Shown: in pieces, positions 28,801 to 36,539 of the stretch
Position numbering within the stretch: the first letter of the stretch is position 1
Layout: the number at the start of each line of letters is the position of its first letter
NCBI GenBank assembly: GCA_015063585.1
Contig: SVTW01000008.1
Coordinates: 1 to 58,444, forward strand
Length of the DNA: 58,444 nucleotides
Reading direction: 5' to 3'
From: Oscillospiraceae bacterium
GTDB lineage: Bacteria > Bacillota > Clostridia > Oscillospirales > CAG-272
Notes under the pieces: generated by a model
The model's input: the letters and a program-made list of their open reading frames with translations, nothing else
What the model was told of the DNA's origin: nothing
Database searches by the model: none
Translations under genes and position numbers: made by a program

Positions 28801-31118
28801 TAGCGGTTTGCCGTATACATGGCATAGACCGTTGCGTTTGCGTAGCCTGCCAGAACCGGCTTGCCGTCGGTGAGCGCGGTACCGCGCGCATTGAGATACC
28901 AACCGGCAAAGGTATAACCCGGAACCGCAACGTTATCGTAGGTTCCGACCGTAAAGCGACAGCCGTAGATCACCTTTCTCGTGCCGAGTGCGGTTTCTCC
29001 GCGGACTCCGCTCTTGACGGTCAAGGTGGACTCATAGATCGCGTAGAGCTTGGTCGTGCCAACGGTAAAGACCTCGTCACCGCTCACGATCAGAACGGGG
29101 TCAAGCACTTCGGTTTCAAAGCCCTTGCCCGTGCTGTAGATCTGCGACGTCCAGCCGATCAGGTGCCAGCCGTTTGCTTCTGCCTCGCCGGGCAGCACAC
29201 TGCCGGTCAGGGCAAGCGACTGTTGCAGCGTCTTTTGACAAACCACGGTGATCGGCGCGTAGGCATCGGTTCCGATCGCGTTGTGGTAATTCTCAAGCTC
29301 GATCGTATGCGTGAGCATCGCGTAAAGTGAGAGCGAGGTTGCACCGATCGCCCCCTCCAGAACAAACGCGTCATCGGGTAGGATTCGTGTACCCTCGGCA
29401 TAAGTCGTTGCGGTATACCAACCCGCAAAACTCCAGCCACCCTGCCCTGCCTGCGGCAGAGCGTTGCCGAGCGGCTTGCCGTAAACCACGTTTTGAAGCG
29501 TGACGTTATCGGCGACACCGTGATAATGCAGCGTCAGATCCGCCTCGTATTTTGCGTAGAGCGTGAGATCGTCGGTCAAGCGGTAAACGATGTCCTCGGT
29601 CACGCGCTCGGATTCCAGATAGCTGTCCGACAGATACCAGCCCACAAAGCGCCAGCCGTTTTTGGCGGGCGTGGGAAGCAGACCGATCGCCTGCCCATGG
29701 ATCACGCGCAAATTGCTCGCGCCCTCCACGTAATCCTCCAACGTGACGGTATAGAAGTTCGGAGTCCAGCGCGCGTAAACGTGGATCCCCTCGGTAAGTG
29801 CCGAAAGATCGGCATTGTCAAATGCCGCGCCGTTGGCATCTGCCCAGCCCGCAAAGCGATAGCCGTCAAAGCTGTATGCGCGAACCGAATAGCCCTCGCA
29901 TCGCGTATCCGCCTGCAAGCGGGGGGAAAGCGACGACACGTAGGTATAGGTATCGGCGGTGGCAGGTGTGTGGATCACCTTTGTGCCGCCCAACATTTCC
30001 AGCAGAGGAAGTGAGCCGTCTCCCGCCGCGTTGAGCAAACGGTAGGTATCCTCATTATGATACACCACAACGGGGAGCTCCCACGGCTCCACGGTCATTC
30101 CCTCGGTTTTTTCAAGATAGGGATAGATCAGCTCCTTCCGATCCTTCCAATCCTCCGACGCGGCATAGGTCTCATACAGTGCAAGACCGTTGACGCGGAA
30201 GACGGTTGCCTCGGAAACGAGCGAAAGCTTCTCCACGCTTACCGGCTCCCCGGCTTGGAACACCACGGTTTTGAGCCCCGTGAGCGCCTCCACGCCGTCG
30301 AAGGAAAGCGCGGTGACGTCCTCCGGAAATACCAAGCGTTCGATCGCCTGCACGTCGGACTGCTCCAAAAGTGTTTCCTCCGATGCCGCCAGCACGCTCT
30401 CTGTCAGCTTTGCGTCGGGCAAAGCGAGAGAAAAGGCGACGCTCTGGCGGAATTTGACGTTTCGATCCTTGTTTTCCAGCTCAAAGAACATGGTTCCGCT
30501 TCCAAGTCCCGTGGGAACCAAGCGGATCTCATTCCCCTCTACGGATACCTCGAACACCTGCTTTTCGGCTCCGCTCGCATCGGTAACCGTGAATTTGAAA
30601 TAGTCGGCGATCTCCACGGTACTCGGCAGTGTGATCACCTCAAAAACATACTCGGATCCCATCTGCATAACCGTTCCGTCGGAAGCGCGTTCACCGTCCA
30701 GGCGAACCTCCAGAACACCGTCCAGCTCGGAAATGATGCACAGGACGATGCTCTTTTCAACACCGGTTTTCCGCTCGGTGATCTTGATCGGGATCTCACC
30801 GCCCACGTTTTTCACAACCGTTACGTATCCGTCACGGTCGATCGTGATCCGATCACTGTCAAACGCATAGATAAATCTGCCCGAGACCTCGTTTCCGTCT
30901 CCGTCCACCAAGGTGGGGGTCAGGCGAAAGGTTCGGTCGGCAAAGATCTCGATGTATTCGTTCACAAGAATCTCATACTCGGGATCCCCTTCACCGTCCC
31001 CCGGAGCAATTGAGGACGTGTAAAGGTAGATGCCGCCCGCTACCATTCCGCAAAACGAAAGCCCGATGAGCGTTGCCAGCAGAATGATAACGATTTTTTT
31101 CGAAAATAAAGAGCTCAT
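19860..31118 (-). CDS. Giant InlB-repeat protein with C-terminal Hint domain
   Basis: The 3752-residue protein begins with an N-terminal hydrophobic segment (residues 8-33) that acts as signal or anchor. A beta-rich region to about 360 follows, then roughly forty InlB-type repeats recognised by GYxFxGW-like motifs. Long units (YDANGG...RVGYRFVGW) alternate with shorter ones ending in GYxxxW. A D/E/P-rich hinge then leads to a Hint domain starting at C3517 (GPCVATGTLVTLADGT, codon 20568-20570). It continues through SDGTTIEVIGEHGF to NFITNGML, and is followed by about 90 conserved-looking acidic residues. Hint domains cut their own N-terminal peptide bond through the first cysteine. No terminal His-Asn pair is visible, so splicing is unlikely. 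The start directly abuts the GLUG-like gene, whose last codons carry the AGGAG binding site. Confidence 0.85.
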   Translation of the reverse strand: MSSLFSKKIVIILLATLIGLSFCGMVAGGIYLYTSSIAPGDGEGDPEYEILVNEYIEIFADRTFRLTPTLVDGDGNEVSGRFIYAFDSDRITIDRDGYVTVVKNVGGEIPIKITERKTGVEKSIVLCIISELDGVLEVRLDGERASDGTVMQMGSEYVFEVITLPSTVEIADYFKFTVTDASGAEKQVFEVSVEGNEIRLVPTGLGSGTMFFELENKDRNVKFRQSVAFSLALPDAKLTESVLAASEETLLEQSDVQAIERLVFPEDVTALSFDGVEALTGLKTVVFQAGEPVSVEKLSLVSEATVFRVNGLALYETYAASEDWKDRKELIYPYLEKTEGMTVEPWELPVVVYHNEDTYRLLNAAGDGSLPLLEMLGGTKVIHTPATADTYTYVSSLSPRLQADTRCEGYSVRAYSFDGYRFAGWADANGAAFDNADLSALTEGIHVYARWTPNFYTVTLEDYVEGASNLRVIHGQAIGLLPTPAKNGWRFVGWYLSDSYLESERVTEDIVYRLTDDLTLYAKYEADLTLHYHGVADNVTLQNVVYGKPLGNALPQAGQGGWSFAGWYTATTYAEGTRILPDDAFVLEGAIGATSLSLYAMLTHTIELENYHNAIGTDAYAPITVVCQKTLQQSLALTGSVLPGEAEANGWHLIGWTSQIYSTGKGFETEVLDPVLIVSGDEVFTVGTTKLYAIYESTLTVKSGVRGETALGTRKVIYGCRFTVGTYDNVAVPGYTFAGWYLNARGTALTDGKPVLAGYANATVYAMYTANRYSIAFADRNGNTLYTRDFYDVALSDEDHVLNNGADSTLNGRRIELPGVPVRVGYSGQWYYNGQAITPIQEDGVAVWYVPDGVFENITLTVSYTANRYKVHLDDLGTGSQLADLTVAYDSAYGTLPTPKVPTGYTFDGWYADPAYTKPVKADTVYTLADDCTLYAKYSIRVLFVDFDGNENEMYFTYGLRGEIGLLADEGGWHFDGWYNADGKALTFDSLSEDGKGVIDAYKQADQKYLSRWTRTITLQTGTGFGLPDGAQTLTVVRDQTLSSINVALPLDSDLIKTGDAAAWSLVRWYYLHDGERVTATVGDQTLVNLVSIDCLYAEYQCKVNVSITLPSGTPCTSSPVTLILGNTVFASLDKTYKDLFAAEQGRGYHHVGWKVGDTEYRFSENGSYPSDLVTAPFGTAGTVTAIFEANRYSVSYDANGGKTTPKTTTAYYGTAFRLPDAIERVGYRFVGWKLGDTCYEAGASVRDLAVSGEVTLTAQWEIVTYTVTFTDHTGETVAERTYTVENRTFDIPETVARTGYLVAWEDFASKLASVNENFEVKAVYTPIRFTVTYHTNGGDGSVASQTVAYDNAEKLVFANAVKRLGYTFEGWKYGDAIYGAGEEIPNLTAQDGDSIELVAQWKVILYPITYVIDGKTVATSTYHVEMTSYQQFDIPLRRGYRSYWNYDSLKSLSFETVEFTVEAVYVAIPYTIKYVANGEVYKNVTYTVETLDGVEAPHSAPARLGYRFEAWETFDKATLGDKTLHAIFTPIQYTLVFQTDAGAELSSILFTVEDESIAAPAIPARTGYVGSWGLDRTELLDRIAALEGEETTLVCKATYTPRVYSVTVENGEQTARYSYTVEQIAEGTLTLILPALSEGYGYVASVPVASYNAQTRKLTLTVEQLTDITVRGIPSETLSYSVTLDYGYDSILQTALYVEGETVVLPKLTRDGYQFLGWYLGDEPVDAATLPAVSVTLTAKWQAIQYTVVLKGYEEYNVSLSYEQALSLITPEKAGYRFLGWYLGETRYESGMKNLTVIDGEILTLTPVWEPIRYTVRYDVMGGKNPPPAQTVLYGSTFHLPAVPVREGYIFLGWRIGETLFEAGKQLSNLTETDLACVTVTAEWQAISYTVIFEDSSLESQKWFYDQTNELPKPTRANYEFRGWEYLGKVYNSGDAMKNLSATDGDTVVFKALWKPNAYEILFQYTYLGSEEMHRVNFTMEDLFVNEPLPLAKNGYAVGWECYVPAIGITVHEVQIEGGKTLIYHLGEKRAYRVFADDEGFAALQAAAPALPAKEGYLAAWDYVKDENGNYNAYPKYTLQNSETYQLTLDPNGGTVKDPAFVLTFEMAFDADYTLPTADAISRFGYRFLGWSLNGERIEGETFCYRLGEDISTAVTLTAVWEPIQYTILFRGMEDIEVIYTLDMHPSEIELPSAALIAQRSGYVGQWQLPALTGTDLVVYPTYTPVIFTVSFDLGVGVTPIGSVTLPYGSEFSPAQVAREGYRLVGWELDGTVFRADEPIACRFNVANGTAVTLKAVWEKARSGYTATFVSMGEVIAEVIFTQSDIDRGYLIAPALPTREHFVGTWETYTLGASDITVRAVWTPVVYEIRFLSDADPAEVLERIYVTDGDLLTLPVLTHRVGYTASWVKGDDTEYRLTYTPISYQVEFTTEGGAEIKPQAATYDTDLILPEAPVRHGYIFGGWKLGESVYDAGTTLRNLTETNGDVLTMVAVWTPAQYTLTLMDGETTVGSVTFTVLDTIEQIRERCATYPIAARAGYENARWNLSDGFVYESQTVSPAFDLIQYKIFFLDSEGVKLREVAWTVETGAVKEPEGKFVYELKPEAFDENNELRVKRQEVQANEQTVKFYQQRTDTDTPTLIATRYFSAENRTFFISDVPYLRGYLGQWDMDGIHVTVDGVAVENPKDYLTVSALGDSVTVSEAIFAEIGDQKLEIEIYAVYTPITYTIFYDTQGGTAVDPTRITYGLSDQIIGAASERLGYHFRGWYCAETGRTYAAGSVLEDVNAIANKQGVEVVFKAVWEPIRYTVEYQMNGGSTEIDDYLASYDQSFVLPTAPERLNYTFICWDINGVRYQAGDELVNLCSVEGESILVEAIWEIRTYTVTFLDEKGEMLGSCTYTVENKSLTEPALVQKVGYTAAWEDYSGLLANDSALSDFAVSICYTPITYRVTYNANGGNGTPDPIEATYETVWNMAAAITREGYDFVGWRMGDRLFRAETEVSAFVTESGNYELVAEWTPTVCRVLFMAKAFGAEDNEIFAVRTYTVEAPDFDLPPLPVGYLAWSMPEAITPDIAIYPVAETEDCIITFVNEQGEVVASLLAVRGEALRGTLPAVPAKKGYRGSWMLPETVEGDLTVRPQYEVITYKAYFYDENGDLVKLIDEDGKEYEYSEYTVLDGKLITPAVPEKAHFYGAWNLPAEMVGDLEITVLYTPILYKISYQVFGVPTFERYYTIDYVLDGLEIADPAVPEQIGLVPTGWTEYDLTLLTDQTVTAQYTSSQYTVQFYPGHDEPMMDSKLLSYDDTFRLDEAFERRGYVLLGWRGSDGVLYEAGAELSRLTSEHLAIFTFTAEWREIVYRIEFSANGGSTTPATMENITYEQMITLPEAITRTGYIFQGWILPDGSVLNPGLHDGWLTDIDGATVILTAKWTPITYTVQFDSNGGGSVSSFTVTYDQPFTLPTNPGRDGYTFNYWTWNGRTWTGGAQVSENLTTVNGDTITFVASWTVIPEPDPEPDNGPCVATGTLVTLADGTTKRVEELKGDEILLVWDFVTGSYVERPIVFLYCHGDSNYILINLEFSDGTTIEVIGEHGFYDPDLKQFVLITSENCQDYIGHRFAKMNGVDSENGAYSYVTLVNAFVEVEYTGSYSVWTAQNVNFITNGMLSLTPLEFSFFEKCFEYGENMMFDQEQMQADLEKYGVYTYEEWSAYMTYEQFLAFNGPYIKVAVGKGLTTEEELLMLISEYLPKEGESNIRG

Positions 31119-31119
31119 T

Positions 31120-32064
31120 TTAATCTCCTCTTACCAAATCAAGTGAGGTATCACGCAGGATCCAAAGCTCCTCGTCAAAGCCAAGTTCAAAGAAGATCCG
31201 ATCCGCCTCAAATACCTCCTCCGCATCCAACGCAAAGGTAATTCCCGTTGCCTTCTGATCCGATGAATAGAGAGAGTCCTCTACCAATGCGACACAGTGA
31301 GAGATCCCGTTCTGGCGGTTGTTGATTCCAAAGATCGCGCCGATGTAGCTCTCGCCGTTTTGCGTGGTTCCGAACACCTCGTTGCGGTCGGCTTCGGGGA
31401 AGCTCTCATATACCACCGTTGCAACCGAGGAAAAGATCTCGCCGTAGTTGTAAGCGCAGATCGCCCCCGTTACCAAAAGGCGGGTGTTTTCCGTCTCGCC
31501 GGCCTGCAAGCGTTTGGTCATCATAACGTCGGCAACCGCGTTCTTGATGATGCCGCGGTTGAAGGCGACCATGCCGCCATAGGAGCCCTTGGCGCTCACG
31601 GTGGAATTTTGCAGTGTGACCTTGCAGTTGAGGATCTGACCCGCGTTTTCAAGCGCGAGGATCGCGCCCATCTTTTCATCAAAGGTTGCGCCCGCAACCT
31701 GAATATGCAGGTTTTTCACAACGCCGCCCTCGCCAATGTATCCAAAGAGCGAATCGGCGGTCTTACCCGAAAAGGTGACCGTGTGCCCCTGCCCGTCAAA
31801 GGTGCCGATAAAGGGACGCTCACGGCTTGCAAGTGCGCTCAGATCGTTGATCACGATGTCCTCTTTCAGGTAGTAAATATTGTTATAGAAGGAGTCAGCC
31901 GTTTCGATCAAGTCTTCCTCGTCGTAGATCAGGACCTCGTGAACCTTCTCCTCAAAGAAGGAGACACCCAAACGCATCGCGTCGAGCAGACCCATCAGGG
32001 AGCCGCCCACCGCCAATGCCGCAAGCAGGATCAGGCTGACCAAAAGTTTTTGTTTCTTACGCAT
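31120..32064 (-). CDS. Membrane-anchored GLUG-like beta-helix protein
   Basis: The 314-residue protein has an N-terminal hydrophobic segment (about 8-28, after MRKKQK) and an extracellular part with GLUG-like repeats: FIGTFDGQGHTVTF, then LFGYIGEGGVVKNL, GGMVAFNRGIIKN and IGAIFGINNRQNGIS. Such repeats form short beta-helices and accompany bacterial surface proteins. It ends one base before the 3752-residue gene starts, so the two are translationally coupled and it may be a partner or chaperone for that protein's display. This role is inference. Confidence 0.65.
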   Translation of the reverse strand: MRKKQKLLVSLILLAALAVGGSLMGLLDAMRLGVSFFEEKVHEVLIYDEEDLIETADSFYNNIYYLKEDIVINDLSALASRERPFIGTFDGQGHTVTFSGKTADSLFGYIGEGGVVKNLHIQVAGATFDEKMGAILALENAGQILNCKVTLQNSTVSAKGSYGGMVAFNRGIIKNAVADVMMTKRLQAGETENTRLLVTGAICAYNYGEIFSSVATVVYESFPEADRNEVFGTTQNGESYIGAIFGINNRQNGISHCVALVEDSLYSSDQKATGITFALDAEEVFEADRIFFELGFDEELWILRDTSLDLVRGD

Positions 32065-32074
32065 ATGACACCTC

Positions 32075-34543
32075 TCACAGGAAGAAATAGGTTAAAAGAT
32101 AGACCGTGGCATACAGGAAAACAGGAAGCAAGCCATACAAAAGCGTGAAACGGATCGAACGCTTGATCGACGCGAGACGGTCGTGCTTGGTAACGATCCA
32201 GCTAATGAAGTAGGCGAGGAAATTGAGCAAGCCAACGCCGAGGATCGCGACCAGGTGATACCAATTCAGGTAAGAGACCACACGCGCGATGACCGACGTG
32301 CCGAGCATGGACGCGATCAGGATCGGCGGTGTCAGAAGAATTACCGCGGCAAGCAGGATCGAAAGGATACTGAAACCGTAGGAGAGCATAAGCGTGCGTG
32401 AATCACGGTTGGAATGTCCTACCTTTCCGCTCTGTCCGCGATCCTTCATGGCATTGATGACCTCCTCGGTCACCTGCTGACGCTCCTGCGCGCCGGCATT
32501 CTCGTCCTCCAAAATATCGCGGATATCATCGGGGCCCGTGCCGTCGCGGCCGCCAAAGGAATAGGTCTTCTCGGCCTTCGCGCCGACCCGTTTCGCCACC
32601 CGCGCGCGCGATGCGGCAGAGAGGTTGCAGTAGCTTTCCAAAACGAAGCGGCGGCGGTATTCGGCAATCTCGTCGCCAACCTTGCCGGAGCGCTCCATGT
32701 ATGCCATGTGCGTACGGATCGCATCTGGACGTTCTCTGACGTCAAGCAGATTGAAGAACTTGGCGTACTCGCGAATGTTCTCCTTCGTAATGTTCGGAAT
32801 TGCCGTTTCCAAATCGGTCAGCCGCTTAACAAGCTCAATGTAGAGACGGCTGTAATCACTCGCCTTCGGATTCTTGGCATTGATCAGCGTCAGGCACTCG
32901 CCAAACGAGAGGCGATCCACCAAAGCCGCAACCGTTTGGTTGGGAAGGAACGCGAAATCCTCGGGACCGTAAATATCCACCCCGAGCTCGTTCGCGCATT
33001 GCTCCACGGCAATTTTGATCCACATCAGAGCCTGCATGCAGGCAAGCGGCGTTTTATATTGGGAGCCAACGTAAGCGATGAGCGCACTCAAGCGATGCTC
33101 GGTGCTGTGCCGCGAGATATTCGGCAGGTAGCAGGAGAGCAGGATCGTGCCGCAAAGCTTTTCGGCAAGCTTGCCGAATTCGCCCGCAACCTGAAAGAGC
33201 GCGGCGTCAAAATCCTCTTGCGAGAGCTGATAGCAGTTGTAGGTATCCTGAATATGAACGTAACGGTAGATCAGCGAGAGATACGCCTGCCGCTTGGTTT
33301 CGGCATACGCGGTGCAGAGCAGACGGAATACCTCCTTGTTGCGGTTGGTGGGCGTACCGAAGAGCGGCGCGAGCGCCTGTCCCTCCTCGCTCAGCTCCTC
33401 GTTTTTGAGCCCCTTGAGGAAGGCAAGCACGTCGGCACTTTGCACCTCGGTGAGCGACTTCCCTTTCGCGAGCTTTTGGAGCGCGTAATTGCCGCAACGA
33501 TCGCAGATGAGGCGATTGACCTGTTCGTCCTGACGCGCGCAGTCGATCAACGCCTCCTCCTCATCGGAGAGCGTGACGCGTTCCCGATCAAAGAGCAGGT
33601 TCACAGCCCCTACCACCGACATGTATTTGATCACCCCGCTTCGATCCTCGCGGTATGCGCGGAGCAGGGCGCGTGCGTTTTCTTCATTGCGATTGTTTTC
33701 AAAGGATGCGGCAACCAGGATCGAGTTGAGCATCTCATGGTTGACGCTGCCGTCAGACGCGAACGCGGGCGCAACGTTTTTATGAAGCTGTGTCACACGG
33801 CTCTCGTTGCCGGTGGTGATATAGCGTCCCATCTCCTCGATCATACGCGAGTAGGGATGCAGTGTGGAGAGATCCTCGTTTTCAAGTGTTGCCTGATCGA
33901 CTCGGATCACCACCCAGCCGTCTACCGGAACGATATCGGCATCGGTTGCCACAAAACGGACCCCTCGCCCCAATTCCTCGGAGCTGTTGCCGAAAAAGCT
34001 GGGAAGCGACGCGGGACAAACCGAAAAACCGACCGTTCGCGCGAATTGCAGCGGGAGCATGCGCAGAGTCAGCTTGACGTAGCTGATCAGCTCCTCGGTG
34101 TTCTTGCCAACCAGCACCACGGGCATGTCGGTATAAAGCAACGCCTCCACAAGCTGGGGCAGGATGGGTTTGAGGGTTCTTGCCAGCGTAAAGCTGCAAT
34201 TGGCAAGACGGCGCGGAAGCGCCCCCTGTGCCAGATGGACCCCGTCGGGATCCTTATCAATGCGTCCGAGACGCGTTTCAAGCTGTCCGATGTATTCCAC
34301 GGGATAGGTATCCCCCATCTCGCGCATTTCCACGGCAAAACCGTGCGAAAAGATATCGTCACCCGTTGTTACCTGCAGCATATATGCGGTGTTGCCCATC
34401 GGACAATAGGTGAAGCAGGACGCGTCTCTGCGGGTGAATGCGCCGAGCGTGGAAAAGACCGACATCGTTTCGGCTGTCTCACCGCGGCTGAGAAGATCCT
34501 TATAGCCTTCGTCAATATCGTGATAGTGCTTATATTGAATCAT
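32075..34543 (-). CDS. Large protein with C-terminal membrane helices, possibly GAP1-like
   Basis: The 822-residue protein has a soluble N-terminal and middle region and three hydrophobic helices at the C-terminus (about 725-815), so it is probably an inner-membrane protein facing the cytoplasm. The N-terminal 170 residues (YKHYHDIDEGYKDLL, then FTYCPMGNTAYMLQ and FSHGFAVEMREMG) are reminiscent of the N-terminal domain of GTPase-associated protein 1 (GAP1). The GTPase encoded just upstream would fit that. The middle is alpha-helical with a CxxC pair (ICDRCGNYAL). The resemblance is from memory and modest. A strong AAAGGAGG precedes ATG 34543. Confidence 0.5.
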   Translation of the reverse strand: MIQYKHYHDIDEGYKDLLSRGETAETMSVFSTLGAFTRRDASCFTYCPMGNTAYMLQVTTGDDIFSHGFAVEMREMGDTYPVEYIGQLETRLGRIDKDPDGVHLAQGALPRRLANCSFTLARTLKPILPQLVEALLYTDMPVVLVGKNTEELISYVKLTLRMLPLQFARTVGFSVCPASLPSFFGNSSEELGRGVRFVATDADIVPVDGWVVIRVDQATLENEDLSTLHPYSRMIEEMGRYITTGNESRVTQLHKNVAPAFASDGSVNHEMLNSILVAASFENNRNEENARALLRAYREDRSGVIKYMSVVGAVNLLFDRERVTLSDEEEALIDCARQDEQVNRLICDRCGNYALQKLAKGKSLTEVQSADVLAFLKGLKNEELSEEGQALAPLFGTPTNRNKEVFRLLCTAYAETKRQAYLSLIYRYVHIQDTYNCYQLSQEDFDAALFQVAGEFGKLAEKLCGTILLSCYLPNISRHSTEHRLSALIAYVGSQYKTPLACMQALMWIKIAVEQCANELGVDIYGPEDFAFLPNQTVAALVDRLSFGECLTLINAKNPKASDYSRLYIELVKRLTDLETAIPNITKENIREYAKFFNLLDVRERPDAIRTHMAYMERSGKVGDEIAEYRRRFVLESYCNLSAASRARVAKRVGAKAEKTYSFGGRDGTGPDDIRDILEDENAGAQERQQVTEEVINAMKDRGQSGKVGHSNRDSRTLMLSYGFSILSILLAAVILLTPPILIASMLGTSVIARVVSYLNWYHLVAILGVGLLNFLAYFISWIVTKHDRLASIKRSIRFTLLYGLLPVFLYATVYLLTYFFL

Positions 34544-34555
34544 AGTCCGCCTCCT

Positions 34556-36526
34556 TTACACAATGCATCCGAATTGCTTGAGCATCCAAAGCAGGGGCAG
34601 CTCCATGCGTTTTGTGGAGCAGGAATGCTTCAGATAGTTGACCTCTGCCCGTCCCGTTGCCTGCTCCTGATGGAACACGGCATCTTTTGCCGAGAACGAG
34701 GAAACGCCGAAATAGCGCACGTTTGCGCCTTCCCCGAAATTGGGGTTGATCTTATGCTTGAGCAGATACGCGTGGATCTCCTCGCTTGCCAGGTCGATAT
34801 GTTCCTCCAGAAGACTGCCCTCAAAGCTGTCTCCGATCAGATCGAATACGTCCGAGCGCAGGCAGTGGCAGTTGGGGTCAAATTCGTCCTCGAGCATGTC
34901 AAACTTGGTCAGAATGACTGCGATCGGGCAGTTGAGCTTGTTCTCGCGGATCGTTTCGTTGATACGGAGCAGCACGCGGTCATTGCCCGCCTCGTTGCTT
35001 CTGCCGTCCACCAGGTAGAAGATGCCCGTGGGCGCATTTGCCATCACGCGGGTCAAACGGTTCCCCGATTGCTCGGCATCCTCGCCCGCGATATCGTAGA
35101 AATACACGTAATCTCTGCGATCGACCTCATAAACAAAGGGGTATTTAAAGATATTCTTCTTCTGCTCCAATGCGTCCTCGCTGACCTTATCGGTCGGCTT
35201 CGGATAGTTGCCCTGTGCGATGTCGATCGAATACTGCGAATAGAACTCGTTGTTCTTATACCAAGAATTCCGTCCGAGATGCCAGCTATCGGTGCCGATC
35301 TCAAGACGCTTGAGCGAATACGGAACGAGCGAGCAGATCCCGCGCGTTGCGTTGGTCATCATTTTGGACGCAAGCTCGGTATTATTTGCCTGCCCCGTGA
35401 TGTCAAACATACGCGAGATAAAGGTGGTCTTGCCCGCGCGCTTCGATCCAACCACCGCAACCTTGAAGTGGTTGTGGCGCAAAAAGTCCTCGGGAAGCAC
35501 ACGTGCAAACGCCGCGGTGTTGGCATTGAAATCGCGTGCCGACTTTTTCTTGCCGCCTGCCGCGTCAATTCCGAAATCGTCACAGCAATAGATCGTATTT
35601 TTTGCGGGCTTGGTACGCGATTTGCTGTCCAAGATCACAAGCGGATTTCCGTCGTTTTGAAGATGCTCGCCGTTGCATGCAATGCCGCCCTTGCGATATC
35701 CGCTCTCAAACGCGGCGCTCGAAGCGAGCTCATTGTGGCAGTAAGGGCAGAACAGTTTTTGCACAGGGCGCACAAAATCACGCGTCTCAACACCAAGCGT
35801 ATCGTTTTCTTGACATTCCAGCAAATAATACTTCTCTGCCTCGCGTTCGGAGGGATCAAAGGCAAGATAAAGCGTCTTTCCTTGGAACCGCTCAAGCGAG
35901 ATCACCTTTTTCCCGCTCGGATCGATGCGGAACTCAAAGGAACGAACCTTTTCGGGGTCGGTGGACTCGCGGTCGCTTCGCAGACAAGGGTAGCGGTCGG
36001 GCAAGCAACAGATCCTGAGCTTGATCGAATCGCGGATATCGCGGCACTCAATGGTAAGCCGCTCGTTTTTGATCCAATAGCGGATCTTCTTTTTGAAGGC
36101 AAAGTTAACGGCAAAATACAAAACGCTTTTTTCCTGCGTTTTGGAGTTGAGCAAAATGATTCTGCCAACGCCCGAATAGTCGTTCTCGTCCTCCAAACCG
36201 AAGGGGAGACGGAAGCCGTGCAAACGCTCATATTCGTCGCGGTTGACCCGTCGGTTTTTGATCTCGATGCGCGCGTTCTCCTCAAACACCTCGGTGCTGA
36301 TGCCGCGTACGTCATAGGAAAGCGAAACAATATCAAAGGGAGCCGTTCTTCTGTCACCCTTTTGCGTGGCATCCCACTGCGGGATCACCATATACAGCAT
36401 GTATTTGACGTTTTCGTCCTTATAGTCGCGCTCCAGATAGAGCCGTGGCAGCCCGTTTTCGTTTTCACACACCCGAAGCGGATCGCTCAAGGGCTTTACC
36501 TGATACTCAAAATAGTATTCGGACAT
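34556..36526 (-). CDS. P-loop GTPase with N-terminal beta domain and zinc-finger-like insert
   Basis: The 656-residue protein has a beta-rich N-terminal region of about 230 residues, a treble-clef-like cysteine motif (CPYCHNE with CNGEH) near 255-285, and a C-terminal GTPase domain. That domain shows P-loop GSKRAGKTTF near 360, the Walker B/G3 element YDIAGED near 478, and G4 ILTKFDM near 540. Its size and layout recall GTPases of bacterial conflict or signalling operons with dedicated associated proteins. No transmembrane segment is seen. It lies 12 bp upstream of the membrane protein at 34543, its likely partner. The GTPase call is firm, the role is not. Confidence 0.8.
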   Translation of the reverse strand: MSEYYFEYQVKPLSDPLRVCENENGLPRLYLERDYKDENVKYMLYMVIPQWDATQKGDRRTAPFDIVSLSYDVRGISTEVFEENARIEIKNRRVNRDEYERLHGFRLPFGLEDENDYSGVGRIILLNSKTQEKSVLYFAVNFAFKKKIRYWIKNERLTIECRDIRDSIKLRICCLPDRYPCLRSDRESTDPEKVRSFEFRIDPSGKKVISLERFQGKTLYLAFDPSEREAEKYYLLECQENDTLGVETRDFVRPVQKLFCPYCHNELASSAAFESGYRKGGIACNGEHLQNDGNPLVILDSKSRTKPAKNTIYCCDDFGIDAAGGKKKSARDFNANTAAFARVLPEDFLRHNHFKVAVVGSKRAGKTTFISRMFDITGQANNTELASKMMTNATRGICSLVPYSLKRLEIGTDSWHLGRNSWYKNNEFYSQYSIDIAQGNYPKPTDKVSEDALEQKKNIFKYPFVYEVDRRDYVYFYDIAGEDAEQSGNRLTRVMANAPTGIFYLVDGRSNEAGNDRVLLRINETIRENKLNCPIAVILTKFDMLEDEFDPNCHCLRSDVFDLIGDSFEGSLLEEHIDLASEEIHAYLLKHKINPNFGEGANVRYFGVSSFSAKDAVFHQEQATGRAEVNYLKHSCSTKRMELPLLWMLKQFGCIV

Positions 36527-36539
36527 GGCTATCTTCTCC

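Noticed and set aside
25599-29330. A 1243-residue plus-strand open frame opposite the 3752-residue gene
   Set aside because: Antisense of repetitive coding sequence; no start signals, no domain, and the minus strand has clear repeats and motifs.
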